Source of the DNA: Gammaproteobacteria bacterium 42_54_T18 | GTDB taxonomy: Bacteria > Pseudomonadota > Gammaproteobacteria > Pseudomonadales > Ketobacteraceae | Assembly (NCBI GenBank): GCA_002163245.1 | Contig: MAAL01000054.1 | Location: forward strand, 62,001-126,000 | Direction of reading: 5' to 3' | Length of the DNA stretch: 64,000 nucleotides | Shown: positions 47,754 through 59,017 of the stretch, in pieces | How the letters are laid out: each line of letters begins with the position of its first letter | Position numbering within the stretch: the stretch's first letter is position 1 | Translations under genes and position numbers: made by a program | The notes under the pieces: model-generated | The model's database searches: none | Told to the model about the DNA's origin: nothing | What the model saw: only the letters and a program-made list of their open reading frames with translations

Positions 47754-49157
47754 TCAGGCTTCTTGTTTTTTGACCAGGTTACTACTCTTTATTGTGTTTT
47801 CAATGTCTCGCTCAAAAGCAGATAGAGTTTCATCAATCAAATGCAGACCTTCAGTGATAGTCATTGATTTATCCTTTAGTTGTTGCTTAAGGTGTTTAAT
47901 TTGTTGCTTCACCACCTTAACGGAGCCCTTTAGTTGCACTGCGCTGTAAGCTTCACTGTATCCATTCAAATCAGCAAACACGAGATTAATATAGGTATCG
48001 AGAGAGTAATGATGAGTGTGCCCTGTCCATTCCTTGAGTTGCATTTTAAATCGCTCCGTGTGTAATAAGTGTTCACGAAACTTGTCTGCTGAGGTGATCT
48101 CTTTGTGCTCTAGGATTATGTCTCTTAATTTATTTGTGATAAATGCGTGTCGATACAAGTGAGGGTGAAGTTCTCCTACAATGCCTAGTTCTTTCTTCCA
48201 TGTATTCATATAAGATGTCAGCGTAGCGCTCTGCAGAGGCTTGCCAGTGGTAAGAGATACAAATAAGTAGCCATGATCATTAGCTTTACCAAGCGTCCGT
48301 TTAATTACTTTTTTTCTAGTCTTATTTATATATAGCTTAATACTTGCTAGCAAAGCTAAGGATACTGGAATGCTTCTGCTTTCTACATCATCCCTGCGTT
48401 TTAAAGTGGTAAGTCTCAAAAATGGGTTAGTACCAGATTCTGTGGCATTCTTAATGTCATTCATCGTAATTGAGTGGATCTCTGTTATACGCCCACCTAG
48501 GTGCTCTAAGCATTGGTACAAAGCAATATCTCGGTATCTTTTTTCACGATTCTTTTGGCTTTGGATGTGCTCCCAAACTTCTAACGCATAATTTTCACTA
48601 ACAGGTAGTCGCCTTTTTACTGCATCCTGCGAGGGTACGGAAGCATGAGTTATTACCACTACTTCCTTTTTATGTTTTGAGCCTTCGATTGATATTCTAT
48701 GCTTTTTTGATTTAACTCGAATAGCATTTTCTTTACCTGTACCAATAAAATTATCAAGGTCGTGATACTCTTTAACAAAGCATAAAAAATCAATGCATCT
48801 CTGAGCTATGGCTCTTGTGGTATTATTAGCCCTTACAAGTTCTCCATATTTATCTCTCTGCCCCTGTAAGCCTTGTACAAACAGAGTAAATGTCGGATCT
48901 TTAAGCCGACTAAATTCTAGTTTATTTATATAACAATAATGAACTAGGTGGTGTATATGTTTGGCATAGGTTTTTAATGTGCTGGGTTTTCTGGAATCTC
49001 GGAGCTGTTGGTTGATGTACATATTGGCTTCATAGCAAGGTGCGCTATTTTCATAGGTGATAAAAGGCGTGTTTTTTGCATCCACCAATTTTAATTTATT
49101 GTCGAGTGGGGATAGAAAATCCCATCGCTCTAATTTCTCCAAGTAAGTAACAGGCAT
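47754..49157 (-). CDS. Tyrosine recombinase/integrase, fourth recombinase-operon gene
   Basis: 467 residues with an N-terminal SAM-like core-binding region (PSTLKTYAKHIHHLVHYCYINKLE) and a C-terminal catalytic domain. The residues are Arg in GGRITEI (near 222), HPHLYRHAF (HxxR near 330), GHTHHYSLDTYINL with the final His and Tyr (near 380-390), so the active site looks complete. A C-terminal lysine-rich helix follows. It lies 14 bases after the small 176-residue gene on the same strand, forming one four-gene operon. Island integrases of this size commonly catalyse excision and integration; it is additional to the two longer recombinases. Confidence 0.88.
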   Translation of the reverse strand: MPVTYLEKLERWDFLSPLDNKLKLVDAKNTPFITYENSAPCYEANMYINQQLRDSRKPSTLKTYAKHIHHLVHYCYINKLEFSRLKDPTFTLFVQGLQGQRDKYGELVRANNTTRAIAQRCIDFLCFVKEYHDLDNFIGTGKENAIRVKSKKHRISIEGSKHKKEVVVITHASVPSQDAVKRRLPVSENYALEVWEHIQSQKNREKRYRDIALYQCLEHLGGRITEIHSITMNDIKNATESGTNPFLRLTTLKRRDDVESRSIPVSLALLASIKLYINKTRKKVIKRTLGKANDHGYLFVSLTTGKPLQSATLTSYMNTWKKELGIVGELHPHLYRHAFITNKLRDIILEHKEITSADKFREHLLHTERFKMQLKEWTGHTHHYSLDTYINLVFADLNGYSEAYSAVQLKGSVKVVKQQIKHLKQQLKDKSMTITEGLHLIDETLSAFERDIENTIKSSNLVKKQEA

Positions 49158-49171
49158 AAATAAATCTCAAC

Positions 49172-49702
49172 TTAACGTTTGACGTTTAACTCTTTAAACG
49201 TGTAATTTAATTTAATCTCAACTTCCTGATTAATGCGACGATATTCACTTTCCTGAAACTCTCTGCTTTCAGTGGATAGCGCCATTTTTTTTAACCCGCC
49301 ACGCAACTCACTGATGATAGTAGTAAGTAAAAAATTGCTTTTTTGCATGGTGCATAATTCATGTTCTAAATCAACAACCTTGTGTTTTAAGCCTGTTCGT
49401 GTGGTCTTGGTTGCCTTTTTGCCAACGAAAACGCTTTCAATTGCATCTTTAGCGTTAACTCGCAACTCATCTAACTCTAGAAAGCCACGTTCAAGAAGAG
49501 ATTCAGAGGCACTTTTAAGAGTGTTTAATGAACATGATGCAATGCCACGCTCTGAGTTGCTGTACTTGGCGAGCCCTCCTTGAGATTTTAAGGCTGACTT
49601 TAATGAAAGGTCGTCCTTGAAAGGCACTGGATCACCAGTGATTTCCTTGAGAAATACCTTAGTTTCAATGACTTTTTGTTGATTAATCTCTAATGTGTTC
49701 AT
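49172..49702 (-). CDS. gmtX: GmtX-like small partner of recombinases
   Basis: 176 residues, no catalytic motif. The N-terminal half has SLKSALKSQGGLAKYSNSERGIASCSLNTLKSASESLLERGFLELD, a helix-turn-helix-like pattern, and the C-terminal half is a coiled coil (HKVVDLEHELCTMQKSNFLLTTIISELRGGLKK). A protein of this size beside long recombinases is the GmtX (VPA1267-type) component of Gamma-Mobile-Trio elements, whose mobility needs it. The match is by memory of size, order and character. It sits 13 bases after the gmtZ-like gene. Confidence 0.6.
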   Translation of the reverse strand: MNTLEINQQKVIETKVFLKEITGDPVPFKDDLSLKSALKSQGGLAKYSNSERGIASCSLNTLKSASESLLERGFLELDELRVNAKDAIESVFVGKKATKTTRTGLKHKVVDLEHELCTMQKSNFLLTTIISELRGGLKKMALSTESREFQESEYRRINQEVEIKLNYTFKELNVKR

Positions 49703-49715
49703 GTCAATGGTACCT

Positions 49716-52061
49716 TCAATCTAGCTCATTTACTTGAAGTACAAGTGTGAAATCGGTCGATATTGCACCATCATGAGTGACAGTGAAAAAGTCAGGTTCT
49801 AATGTAATGGAGCCATCATTTAAGAGTTCTAAGACTTGCTCTTCTAGGGCAGCTTGTCTTTCCAATTGCTCCACATTTGGAACTGTATGGTAACCATCTT
49901 CATAATCTTCCACGGCATTCGCTACGGTGGACATTGATATATTTTCCTTCGCTACGCCATAGCGCTTTGAAATTGAATTTGCTAGCGCATCTAAGTTTTC
50001 AAGTGTTTGGTTTTGCAGGGCATCAACAAGGTAGGATGCTTTGATGCCATTTAGAACCGCTCCTGTTTCGCTTTCACTGATATAGTGATACAAGTGCTCG
50101 GTATCGGTATGAGCTAGCATCCAGCGAAGCGTATCTAACCCATCATACCCTTTTGACCAGAAGAACATCATTGCGAAAAATCTTCGTAATTGGTGTTGAC
50201 GAACGTAATATCTGAGTAGTTCATCATTCATAGACTTAACTAGGGGAGTTTCAAAGTAATCACAAGCAGCATTTAGATGGTCATTGTAAGTTTGTGCTAA
50301 TACCTTTGATAACTTAAAGGATGGAGTGTGTAGGTTGTTAAACAGGGAAAGTTCACCTTTATTTAATTTATTTTCGATAATAACATGATTAAATTTCTCC
50401 AGTTTCCATATTAATAAGGCAATCGAACGGGTAATTGGTCGATTATTAGTAGCGTTTTCTTCATGCTTGCCACCATTGCCTGACTTTTTAACAATACTTA
50501 CTAACTCGTAATCAGTTTTCTCACCTTTCTTACTTAAGGGGTCGGTATTGGGGTGCAGGTTACCCTGTGGTTTAAGGCTTACCAATTCGTCCTGTCGTTT
50601 TGCCATGATGACGCCAACCAAAATTTCAATTGCACCGATGAGAATATCGTACAGGTCAAATAATCCATGGTTACTTCTCCTTTTGGTGAAAACGTCCTCA
50701 TCAGCAGAACTAATACATAGTTCTCTCACACCCAATTCAAGTAAGTCTTTATGCACAAATAATAGAGACTTTTCCTTAATCCATTCAGCTCGCTCAGTCG
50801 TAGATATCACTTTCCCATCGCTCCAATAATGTTTGTGAGTGGTGCTGTAGCTGACTCCTTCCTTAAGTACGCTAAGTACAGATTCCAAAATGGTATCTTG
50901 ATACTGATGCGAAAATTCAAAGCTATTTTTTATAAGGCCAAATACCAGCTTGGGAGGTATAGTTGTAGTTCTTCCCTTGTTCTTAAGTTTTACATGCTCT
51001 TTAACTCGCTTTGCAGATAATCTTTTCGTTGCAGAGGCGGGAGGCTGGCTTGTTTGAGGTATTTCATGAATTGTGGTTAGCAGTTTTAAAGTAGTGATAT
51101 ATGTTTGTACTGAATGCTCTGCGTAGGTATCTGATCTTTGTTTGTTAGGTAAGGGGGGGAACTCTGTGTTCCTTTTTTTATTGTCTAGTCTTAATTCTTC
51201 TATGAGTGAGAATGTAGAGGGTCTTAGGGCAAGTGTTTGACTTGAATATACTAACGGCACTAAAACATTATTGTTCCCTTTTAAGGACTTCTCTTTTTGT
51301 TTCCCTGAACCATTATAGTAACCAACACCTTTTAGCCAGCAGCAGGCTTTAATGCGTTCTGACATGCTTAGGCCAAGTTCCTGGTCTTCATTGGGTATGG
51401 TGCGAGTAATGAAAGGGTGCGCTTTCTGAAAGGTGTCAGCTTCCTCATCACTAACAAGCTGAATCTTTTGGAGTAGGTGTTTTTTCACTTTTGAATGGTA
51501 GTCGTATATACCATTTTCAAGCTTTTCGCTGGCAAGTTTGACCAATAAAGCCATGTGGAAATCATCATTTAAGCCTGCTAGGTGCATTGTTGTAAGCTTT
51601 ATGCTTTGGCCATTAATCAAGATACCATTAATGAGGTTAATAACTCTGTTAATGGCTTCATACACAGAGGTTCCTTTGATTAACTTGCCTCCATTAGTAA
51701 GCGGGTCATCACATGCCAATATCCAATATTTAAAAGTATTTAGAAGTGGTGAGTTTCTTTCGTTTGTTAATTTTGAGTCGTCATAGAGAGTAGTTTTTTC
51801 CCAGTCAATTATTTTAATTCTGGATTTCTTTAGTCGATACAATTCTATGCGCCAAATAGGAGAAAAAAAGTCTGATTTTAACCAATCTCGTTGATGTAAA
51901 TCGTAGTCAAAAATTCCTGTAAAAGAATTTGTAATCACCTCAAGGGCACGAAAATCCCCATTGGAAACTGAAAATTCAAGTAAAGAATCCAAATCCTCTC
52001 GATTGATTTTAGAAAGGTCAGTAGAGCCATTTGCAATGTTCTCAACTAATTTTAGCGACAT
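49716..52061 (-). CDS. gmtZ: GmtZ-like long tyrosine recombinase
   Basis: 781 residues. The C-terminal third contains a recombinase active site: AKRQDELVSLK (candidate first Arg), HQLRRFFAMMFFW (HxxR near 620) and HTDTEHLYHYI with a candidate nucleophile Tyr (near 655). The N-terminal 300 residues are without recognised domains and probably bind DNA or partners. Length and order agree with GmtZ (VPA1269 family) of Gamma-Mobile-Trio islands. Its start overlaps the end of the upstream recombinase by ten bases, showing coupled translation. The assignment between gmtY and gmtZ for the two long genes is less certain than the trio itself. Confidence 0.62.
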   Translation of the reverse strand: MSLKLVENIANGSTDLSKINREDLDSLLEFSVSNGDFRALEVITNSFTGIFDYDLHQRDWLKSDFFSPIWRIELYRLKKSRIKIIDWEKTTLYDDSKLTNERNSPLLNTFKYWILACDDPLTNGGKLIKGTSVYEAINRVINLINGILINGQSIKLTTMHLAGLNDDFHMALLVKLASEKLENGIYDYHSKVKKHLLQKIQLVSDEEADTFQKAHPFITRTIPNEDQELGLSMSERIKACCWLKGVGYYNGSGKQKEKSLKGNNNVLVPLVYSSQTLALRPSTFSLIEELRLDNKKRNTEFPPLPNKQRSDTYAEHSVQTYITTLKLLTTIHEIPQTSQPPASATKRLSAKRVKEHVKLKNKGRTTTIPPKLVFGLIKNSFEFSHQYQDTILESVLSVLKEGVSYSTTHKHYWSDGKVISTTERAEWIKEKSLLFVHKDLLELGVRELCISSADEDVFTKRRSNHGLFDLYDILIGAIEILVGVIMAKRQDELVSLKPQGNLHPNTDPLSKKGEKTDYELVSIVKKSGNGGKHEENATNNRPITRSIALLIWKLEKFNHVIIENKLNKGELSLFNNLHTPSFKLSKVLAQTYNDHLNAACDYFETPLVKSMNDELLRYYVRQHQLRRFFAMMFFWSKGYDGLDTLRWMLAHTDTEHLYHYISESETGAVLNGIKASYLVDALQNQTLENLDALANSISKRYGVAKENISMSTVANAVEDYEDGYHTVPNVEQLERQAALEEQVLELLNDGSITLEPDFFTVTHDGAISTDFTLVLQVNELD

Positions 52062-54433
52062 AACAAGTTCTCCTTAAAGAGTTCCAAATCCAGTGGGTTG
52101 TTGGTCGCATGTTCGTACATATGCTTAGCTTCCTGGGGTGGGGGTCTGTATCTTTTTGCTTTATTGGTTAGAGAAAATGTATCCAAAATAAACACCGCTG
52201 CTTCGTACCATTTTTCAATTATTGGTACAAATACATCTTCCTTGGTGGCAGTTTCTATTATGGTTTGAATGGCAATTAATACTTGAAATAGTGGGGTGCT
52301 TAATGTGTAAACGAGTTCATCCAGTCGTTCTGTTTGGTTTTGATGTTCCTCTACTAGCAAGCAATCATTGGCTTTTTTAAGCTGTTCTGGGAGTTCGCCC
52401 AAACTATGGTTGTTTAAAAATTCGTCTAATGCCTCTTCATTAAAATCAAGAGCATCAAATAGATATGGAGAATCCTTTAGGGCTTCAAAAATAATAGAAT
52501 TTTGAAATATCCGAACCCACCGAGCATTGAAGTAGTCCATAAGTGGTTCAGGAAGATAAGAGCTAAGAGTGCTTAAATTAGCTTCTTTATGCCCTAGGGC
52601 ATCAGCTACTGCTCTAATTGAATGTGTTTCGATGTAAATTTGAAGCCCTCTTGTTTTGCGAATGCTCCTTAGGGAAACCAGTGGAGCAAGTTTTTTGGCG
52701 CTTTCCTTGTTTAGGATTGGTTCGCCAAAATCATCAAACGAATCCAAAATAAGAAAGCGATGAAATCCTTTTGAAGACAATATTGATGAATTTATATTAT
52801 TCAACCTTTTAGGGACTGTTAGATTTGCGCTAAGCATTACATACCTCCAGCCGCTATCCCCTACTTTTTTTAGCGCAGATCTTGTATATTTAGTGTGTTC
52901 TATCAATCCTTCTACAATACATTTTGAGTGCTCAGTTAAATGGATTTCTTGCTGCGCTAACGTTGCACCTTTGCGATTTTTAAAACTTACAGCAACCCAC
53001 TTTTTTCCAACTTGTTTAAAACCCACTTGGTTGTCATTTTTATCAAAAAGTTGCCATTCTTGTAGCCAGGAGGGTGTGATTTTAGGGTGTTCAATCACCA
53101 AAAGTGCGGAAAATGCCATTAGAGTACTTGGGGTAGGGATGTTTAACTCTTTCACCAATTGACTGTTGTTTTTTTCACCAAGAAAGGCTGCATAGTTCCG
53201 GCTGGGGCCACCAAAACCATGGTGATGAAATGTTGCGATAGTATTGCCTGGGTGTTCTTTTAAGCCTATTGGAAATGCTTCTCCAGTAACATAAGCGTGA
53301 TTGTTTGTTCCCGCAACGGAAAGGTGCTTAACTTTTCCGTGCTTTATGTATTCAATATTTCGTGCATGACGTTGCATGATTTCATCAACTGCATTTTGAA
53401 ATGAGATGCGTATATGTTTGAGATCAAGTTTGAGTCGGCTCTCTATGATTCCTAAAGCTTTCTCGTCTTTTATTTCAAGGGGGATGTCAACGAAAATCCT
53501 TTCTTTTTCCTCAGAAATAAACTTTCCGCCGATAGAAATAGCTTGCGATCTATTTTTTGGAGACTTAAATTTTGGGGCAATAAAAGGGGTATTAGGCTCT
53601 TCAAAAAAACCAGTTTCAATAAAGCAACTGGTAAATTTAGGGATGTAATTTAGGCTCCAATCTTCTGTGAATGACTCTACGCAGTTGTCATTCTGAATAG
53701 CTTTAGAAAGTAGAACGTGATAGACATTAAGCATGAATTTAGTTGAGTTTTCTGCTTTTAAAGCGCTCTCTAATTCTTCGTGGTTGCCACAAATATCCGA
53801 AAATGTATTCAGTAATATGGCTAGCCTAGAGATTGTATTTCGTGCTGTTTCTTTTTTCAATGTTCTAATGTAATTAGATATGGTTTCATGAATGGCGACG
53901 GTATATGCTGAACCGAATTTGTCAAAATATTTGGCAATATTCAAATGGAGACTTTTCCCTTCCTTACTCTGGCAGCTCCAGCCAGAGTAATACTCTAGCA
54001 GTGGGCTATTAATACGATGAGACTGATACTGTGAGATACAAGATAGAACATCATCACTAATACTTAACGGGGACAGCTTGATATTCTTCAGCGACGTATC
54101 GCTTTTAGCCAAAATATTCTTAAGCGCATTTTTTATGGAAAAACAATACTTGTAAACACTATAAATACTTAGCTGGTCAAACTCCGTGTGTATAAAGCCT
54201 ACGTACATAGAGAAGTGGTGATTTAGCTTTTCGTCATTATTTCTGATATCTAATGCGCTATAAGGTGAGCTAAGCTGATGTATAACAATGTCCACAAAAG
54301 CCGTATAAGTATTCAATGACGCTTTGGCTAAACGATGAGAGTCTCTTTCAAGAGTTTCTTTAAGTTCGTTTCGGTAAGCCTCGCTGAGGACTGTGTTTAG
54401 CCTAGGGAAAAAGTTTAATTTCTGAGCTTCCAT
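52052..54433 (-). CDS. gmtY: GmtY-like long recombinase, first gene of trio
   Basis: 793 residues, first gene of the operon, adjacent to the ligA junction. The catalytic-domain remnant is near residues 600-640: SIRKTRGLQIYIETHSIRAV, DALGHKEANLSTLSSYLPEP, giving LGH and a candidate Tyr. The usual HxxR histidine is replaced, so it may be a divergent or partly inactive recombinase. The N-terminus (LERDSHRLAKASLNTYTAFVDIVIHQLSS) looks like a core-binding domain. Size and position fit GmtY of Gamma-Mobile-Trio elements. A candidate promoter lies 35-60 bases upstream. Confidence 0.62.
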   Translation of the reverse strand: MEAQKLNFFPRLNTVLSEAYRNELKETLERDSHRLAKASLNTYTAFVDIVIHQLSSPYSALDIRNNDEKLNHHFSMYVGFIHTEFDQLSIYSVYKYCFSIKNALKNILAKSDTSLKNIKLSPLSISDDVLSCISQYQSHRINSPLLEYYSGWSCQSKEGKSLHLNIAKYFDKFGSAYTVAIHETISNYIRTLKKETARNTISRLAILLNTFSDICGNHEELESALKAENSTKFMLNVYHVLLSKAIQNDNCVESFTEDWSLNYIPKFTSCFIETGFFEEPNTPFIAPKFKSPKNRSQAISIGGKFISEEKERIFVDIPLEIKDEKALGIIESRLKLDLKHIRISFQNAVDEIMQRHARNIEYIKHGKVKHLSVAGTNNHAYVTGEAFPIGLKEHPGNTIATFHHHGFGGPSRNYAAFLGEKNNSQLVKELNIPTPSTLMAFSALLVIEHPKITPSWLQEWQLFDKNDNQVGFKQVGKKWVAVSFKNRKGATLAQQEIHLTEHSKCIVEGLIEHTKYTRSALKKVGDSGWRYVMLSANLTVPKRLNNINSSILSSKGFHRFLILDSFDDFGEPILNKESAKKLAPLVSLRSIRKTRGLQIYIETHSIRAVADALGHKEANLSTLSSYLPEPLMDYFNARWVRIFQNSIIFEALKDSPYLFDALDFNEEALDEFLNNHSLGELPEQLKKANDCLLVEEHQNQTERLDELVYTLSTPLFQVLIAIQTIIETATKEDVFVPIIEKWYEAAVFILDTFSLTNKAKRYRPPPQEAKHMYEHATNNPLDLELFKENLLCR

Positions 54434-54490
54434 ATTGACAACTTACGCTAATGTTGAGTTTTGCTTCATATTAAGCCAGTATTGACAACT
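54434..54490. repeat. Two direct repeats ATTGACAACT beside the junction
   Basis: ATTGACAACT occurs at 54434-54443, touching the gmtY start codon, and again at 54481-54490, 47 bases apart. The second copy is part of ATTGACA-AC-TGTCAAT (54481-54496), a perfect seven-base inverted repeat. They could be recombinase arm sites or an operator for autoregulation. Confidence 0.45.
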
Positions 54491-54495
54491 GTCAA
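54468..54495 (-). promoter_or_regulatory. Candidate promoter of recombinase operon
   Basis: On the minus strand TTGACA (54495-54490) is followed after 16 bases by TAATAT (54473-54468), about 35 bases before the gmtY ATG. The -35 hexamer lies inside the ATTGACA/TGTCAAT palindrome, so a protein bound there would block transcription. Confidence 0.4.
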
Positions 54496-54549
54496 TGTTA
54501 ATTTATACTGTATCAATGGTAATTATACGTGTATAACAAGCGGGTATAG

Positions 54550-56821
<2,272 letters not shown>

Positions 56822-56822
<1 letters not shown>

Positions 56823-57118
56823 TGTATGACGAAATGCCAGATTATGGCGAAAAAAAAGAGCAACCAGTGGCCGATCGTTTTCTGGAAATACCTTGGGACG
56901 CATTGGAAACGGACATTTTACACGCCTTGGTTGAAGAGTTTGTTAGTCGTGAGGGCACTGATTATGGTAGCGTTGAATTGTCATTGGCAGAGAAGGCTGA
57001 GCAGGTTATTTCTGGCGTTAAAAATAAACGTTATGTGATTTTGTTTGATCAAGAAATGCAAAGTTGTCATGTTGCTGATAAAAATAACTGGGATGATTCT
57101 GTTAAACGTGGATTGTAA
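56822..57118 (+). CDS. YheU/UPF0270-family protein
   Basis: 98 residues from ATG 56822, which overlaps the preceding TGA. The core LEIPWDALETDILHALVEEFVSREGTDYG matches YheU (IPWxxLxxETLxxLIExFVxREGTDYG), and EKAEQVISGVKNKRYVILFDQE fits its second half. Function unknown. The N-terminal 20 residues are extra. A longer frame beginning at 56774 is rejected, since it lies inside the upstream gene. Confidence 0.87.
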
Positions 57119-57135
57119 AGTGGGCTAGTATGTAA

Positions 57136-57177
57136 GAAATGAGTGACACAAAGGTATTTGCGTCACTCATTTTTTTG
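57136..57177. terminator. Bidirectional terminator between YheU-like gene and lipase
   Basis: AATGAGTGAC (57138-57147) pairs perfectly with GTCACTCATT (57162-57171), followed by a T tract on plus and, through the complementary A-rich flank, a weaker one on minus. It lies between convergent genes and would end both. Confidence 0.78.
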
Positions 57178-57183
57178 TTTATA

Positions 57184-58566
57184 TTATTTTCGCTTTCTTC
57201 TAGCAATAGTGAATCCTAAGAATCCAACCAACAGCATCCATTCCATAGATCCGCCTTTTGCGCCTGGGGTAGATGTTAAGAAATTAGCGGCGTTGAAATA
57301 TAACGGACGGACATCGTGAGAGCCATCTAGAATGTTCAACATATCCCAATGATCCCAGTTCCCTTCGATGTGTCCCATGTAATTCCATACACCAGGTTGA
57401 ATGTTTGCACCGTCATTGATGGATCCATCATAATGACTAATAACATCCGTCGACCAGTTAAGGGGCCCTTCCATTCCGCGTGTTGATGTTATGCCATCAT
57501 TTGCCCAGAATGAACTGTCTACGGTAACACCACCTTCAGGTTGATGTGTGAATGATCCCATAAAGCTTGTAGGTAGTAGCAAAATTGGGTTAGTGCTTTT
57601 ACCTGGGTTTTCGGTGCCGTCGCCGCTTAATTCTGATGTTTGGTTTGACCAAGAATAATAATATACATCATCTTCTGCACTAGCAAACTGATTGATTTCT
57701 GCTGAACCAGTTGAGCTTAGGTCATAGAATGCAGAATCTTTCTTGTCATACATTTCCGTTAATATTCGCTTGGTATAGGCGCTTGGTAATTCAAATAATC
57801 CTCTACCACCAAGGCCAAAATGATCAAGTTTAAAATCATATATGGCGTCGATGTTGAGAAGATTTACGGCTTTTATTAGCATCGATACAAGAGTGTCAAA
57901 TCCAGAGATTTTGTGATAAATCGCATGGGCTAATGGGGAGCCATCGTTCGCGCCAGCAATTGATGCTAGCCCGTTTACCCATTGATTATCACCTTTAAAT
58001 AGGTCAGAAAGATCTTTTTCACTAGTTGCTGCTTTTTCAGTTTCGCTACCGTTACCTAATAATTCAATTAACAGACGAGCGGTTTGAGTACCTTGGCTGT
58101 GGGCGATAATATTTACTTTTTGTCCGCCCCCAAGATTGCTGATTTTGGATTTGTTTCTCCACGTTTTAAAATTTTCCCCAAATCGTTCATGATCATGTTC
58201 TTCTGCATGTGCCCTACCGTAGTCCACTCGTGTTCCTGTTAATTGAGCATACAGTTCACATGTTCTGTCCCAGGAACTTGATATAGGTCCCATCGCTGGG
58301 GTGACTACGGTTTTGTGACCACCTTGTCGTTTTAATTCTTCTTGAATGTCCTTGAAGCCACCGAAATGTTTGTATAGTCCTAACACCTCATCTCTACCCC
58401 AACCAAAAAAACCATGAACAAGCACAATGGGGTAGTCGTTTAAACGTTCTTCAGGAGCAGCGGGCTCTGTTAATGTGGCGGCGTTGGTTGAAGTGGAAAG
58501 TCCTAAGAACAACAGTCCTGTTGCGAAAGTTGAGCGAAATTTATTTATTTTTTTTATGGTGGGCAT
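57184..58566 (-). CDS. Secreted triacylglycerol lipase-like protein with GlyGly-CTERM-like tail
   Basis: 460 residues from ATG 58566; an ATG four codons earlier is possible, but GGAGAA sits at the right distance for this one. A signal peptide (FATGLLFLGLSTSTNAA) is followed by YPIVLVHGFFGWGRDEV (oxyanion-hole HGF), and the nucleophile pentapeptide AHSQG (Ser161 counting from the upstream ATG), as in I.5-type lipases of the Geobacillus/Staphylococcus kind. The C-terminus GGSMEWMLLVGFLGFTIARRKRK-like segment is a short Gly-rich motif, hydrophobic helix and basic end, the pattern of GlyGly-CTERM/PEP-CTERM sorting signals. It would be exported and processed at the cell surface. Confidence 0.85.
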   Translation of the reverse strand: MPTIKKINKFRSTFATGLLFLGLSTSTNAATLTEPAAPEERLNDYPIVLVHGFFGWGRDEVLGLYKHFGGFKDIQEELKRQGGHKTVVTPAMGPISSSWDRTCELYAQLTGTRVDYGRAHAEEHDHERFGENFKTWRNKSKISNLGGGQKVNIIAHSQGTQTARLLIELLGNGSETEKAATSEKDLSDLFKGDNQWVNGLASIAGANDGSPLAHAIYHKISGFDTLVSMLIKAVNLLNIDAIYDFKLDHFGLGGRGLFELPSAYTKRILTEMYDKKDSAFYDLSSTGSAEINQFASAEDDVYYYSWSNQTSELSGDGTENPGKSTNPILLLPTSFMGSFTHQPEGGVTVDSSFWANDGITSTRGMEGPLNWSTDVISHYDGSINDGANIQPGVWNYMGHIEGNWDHWDMLNILDGSHDVRPLYFNAANFLTSTPGAKGGSMEWMLLVGFLGFTIARRKRK

Positions 58567-59017
58567 AATGTTCTCCATTACTATTTTTTTTGTTGATGAA
58601 AAATGTAGGCAATAGGGTGCCTAGGTCGATGAATTAAAAAAATGTCATGACCTTAAGTTTCTTTTTTTTGGAAAATAAAGTATGTCAACTCCAATCGATA
58701 GGCGCAGAAAACCACAGCAGAAAAGAATTATTCTGAAGGACTGGTTTATCGAAAAGGAATTGGTATAACGCTAATAAGGTTTAATTGATATTTTCATTTT
58801 GGTTCCCCTTAATGAAATGGTGTCGCTATTTGTTATTGTTTTTTCCGTAATGATTACGGCGTATATTTAATTTAAAGGTAGTGGTCACTAAATACTTGTA
58901 TGAATCAGACCTGATAGTCAAAAACTCTAGAACTTCATGTGAGCGATGATTCCTACAATTAATTTCTTGTTGATATGTTATAACGGTCGTATCGAACTAT
59001 AGTGAGTTGGCTTGAGT
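58567..59017. other. Divergent intergenic region lipase / acyltransferase
   Basis: 450 bases without a clear gene. It contains a perfect CCGTAA-TGA-TTACGG inverted repeat (58845-58859). A possible 28-residue basic peptide at 58682-58768 (MSTPIDRRRKPQQKRIILKD) has no supporting signal. Both flanking promoters presumably lie here. Confidence 0.5.
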
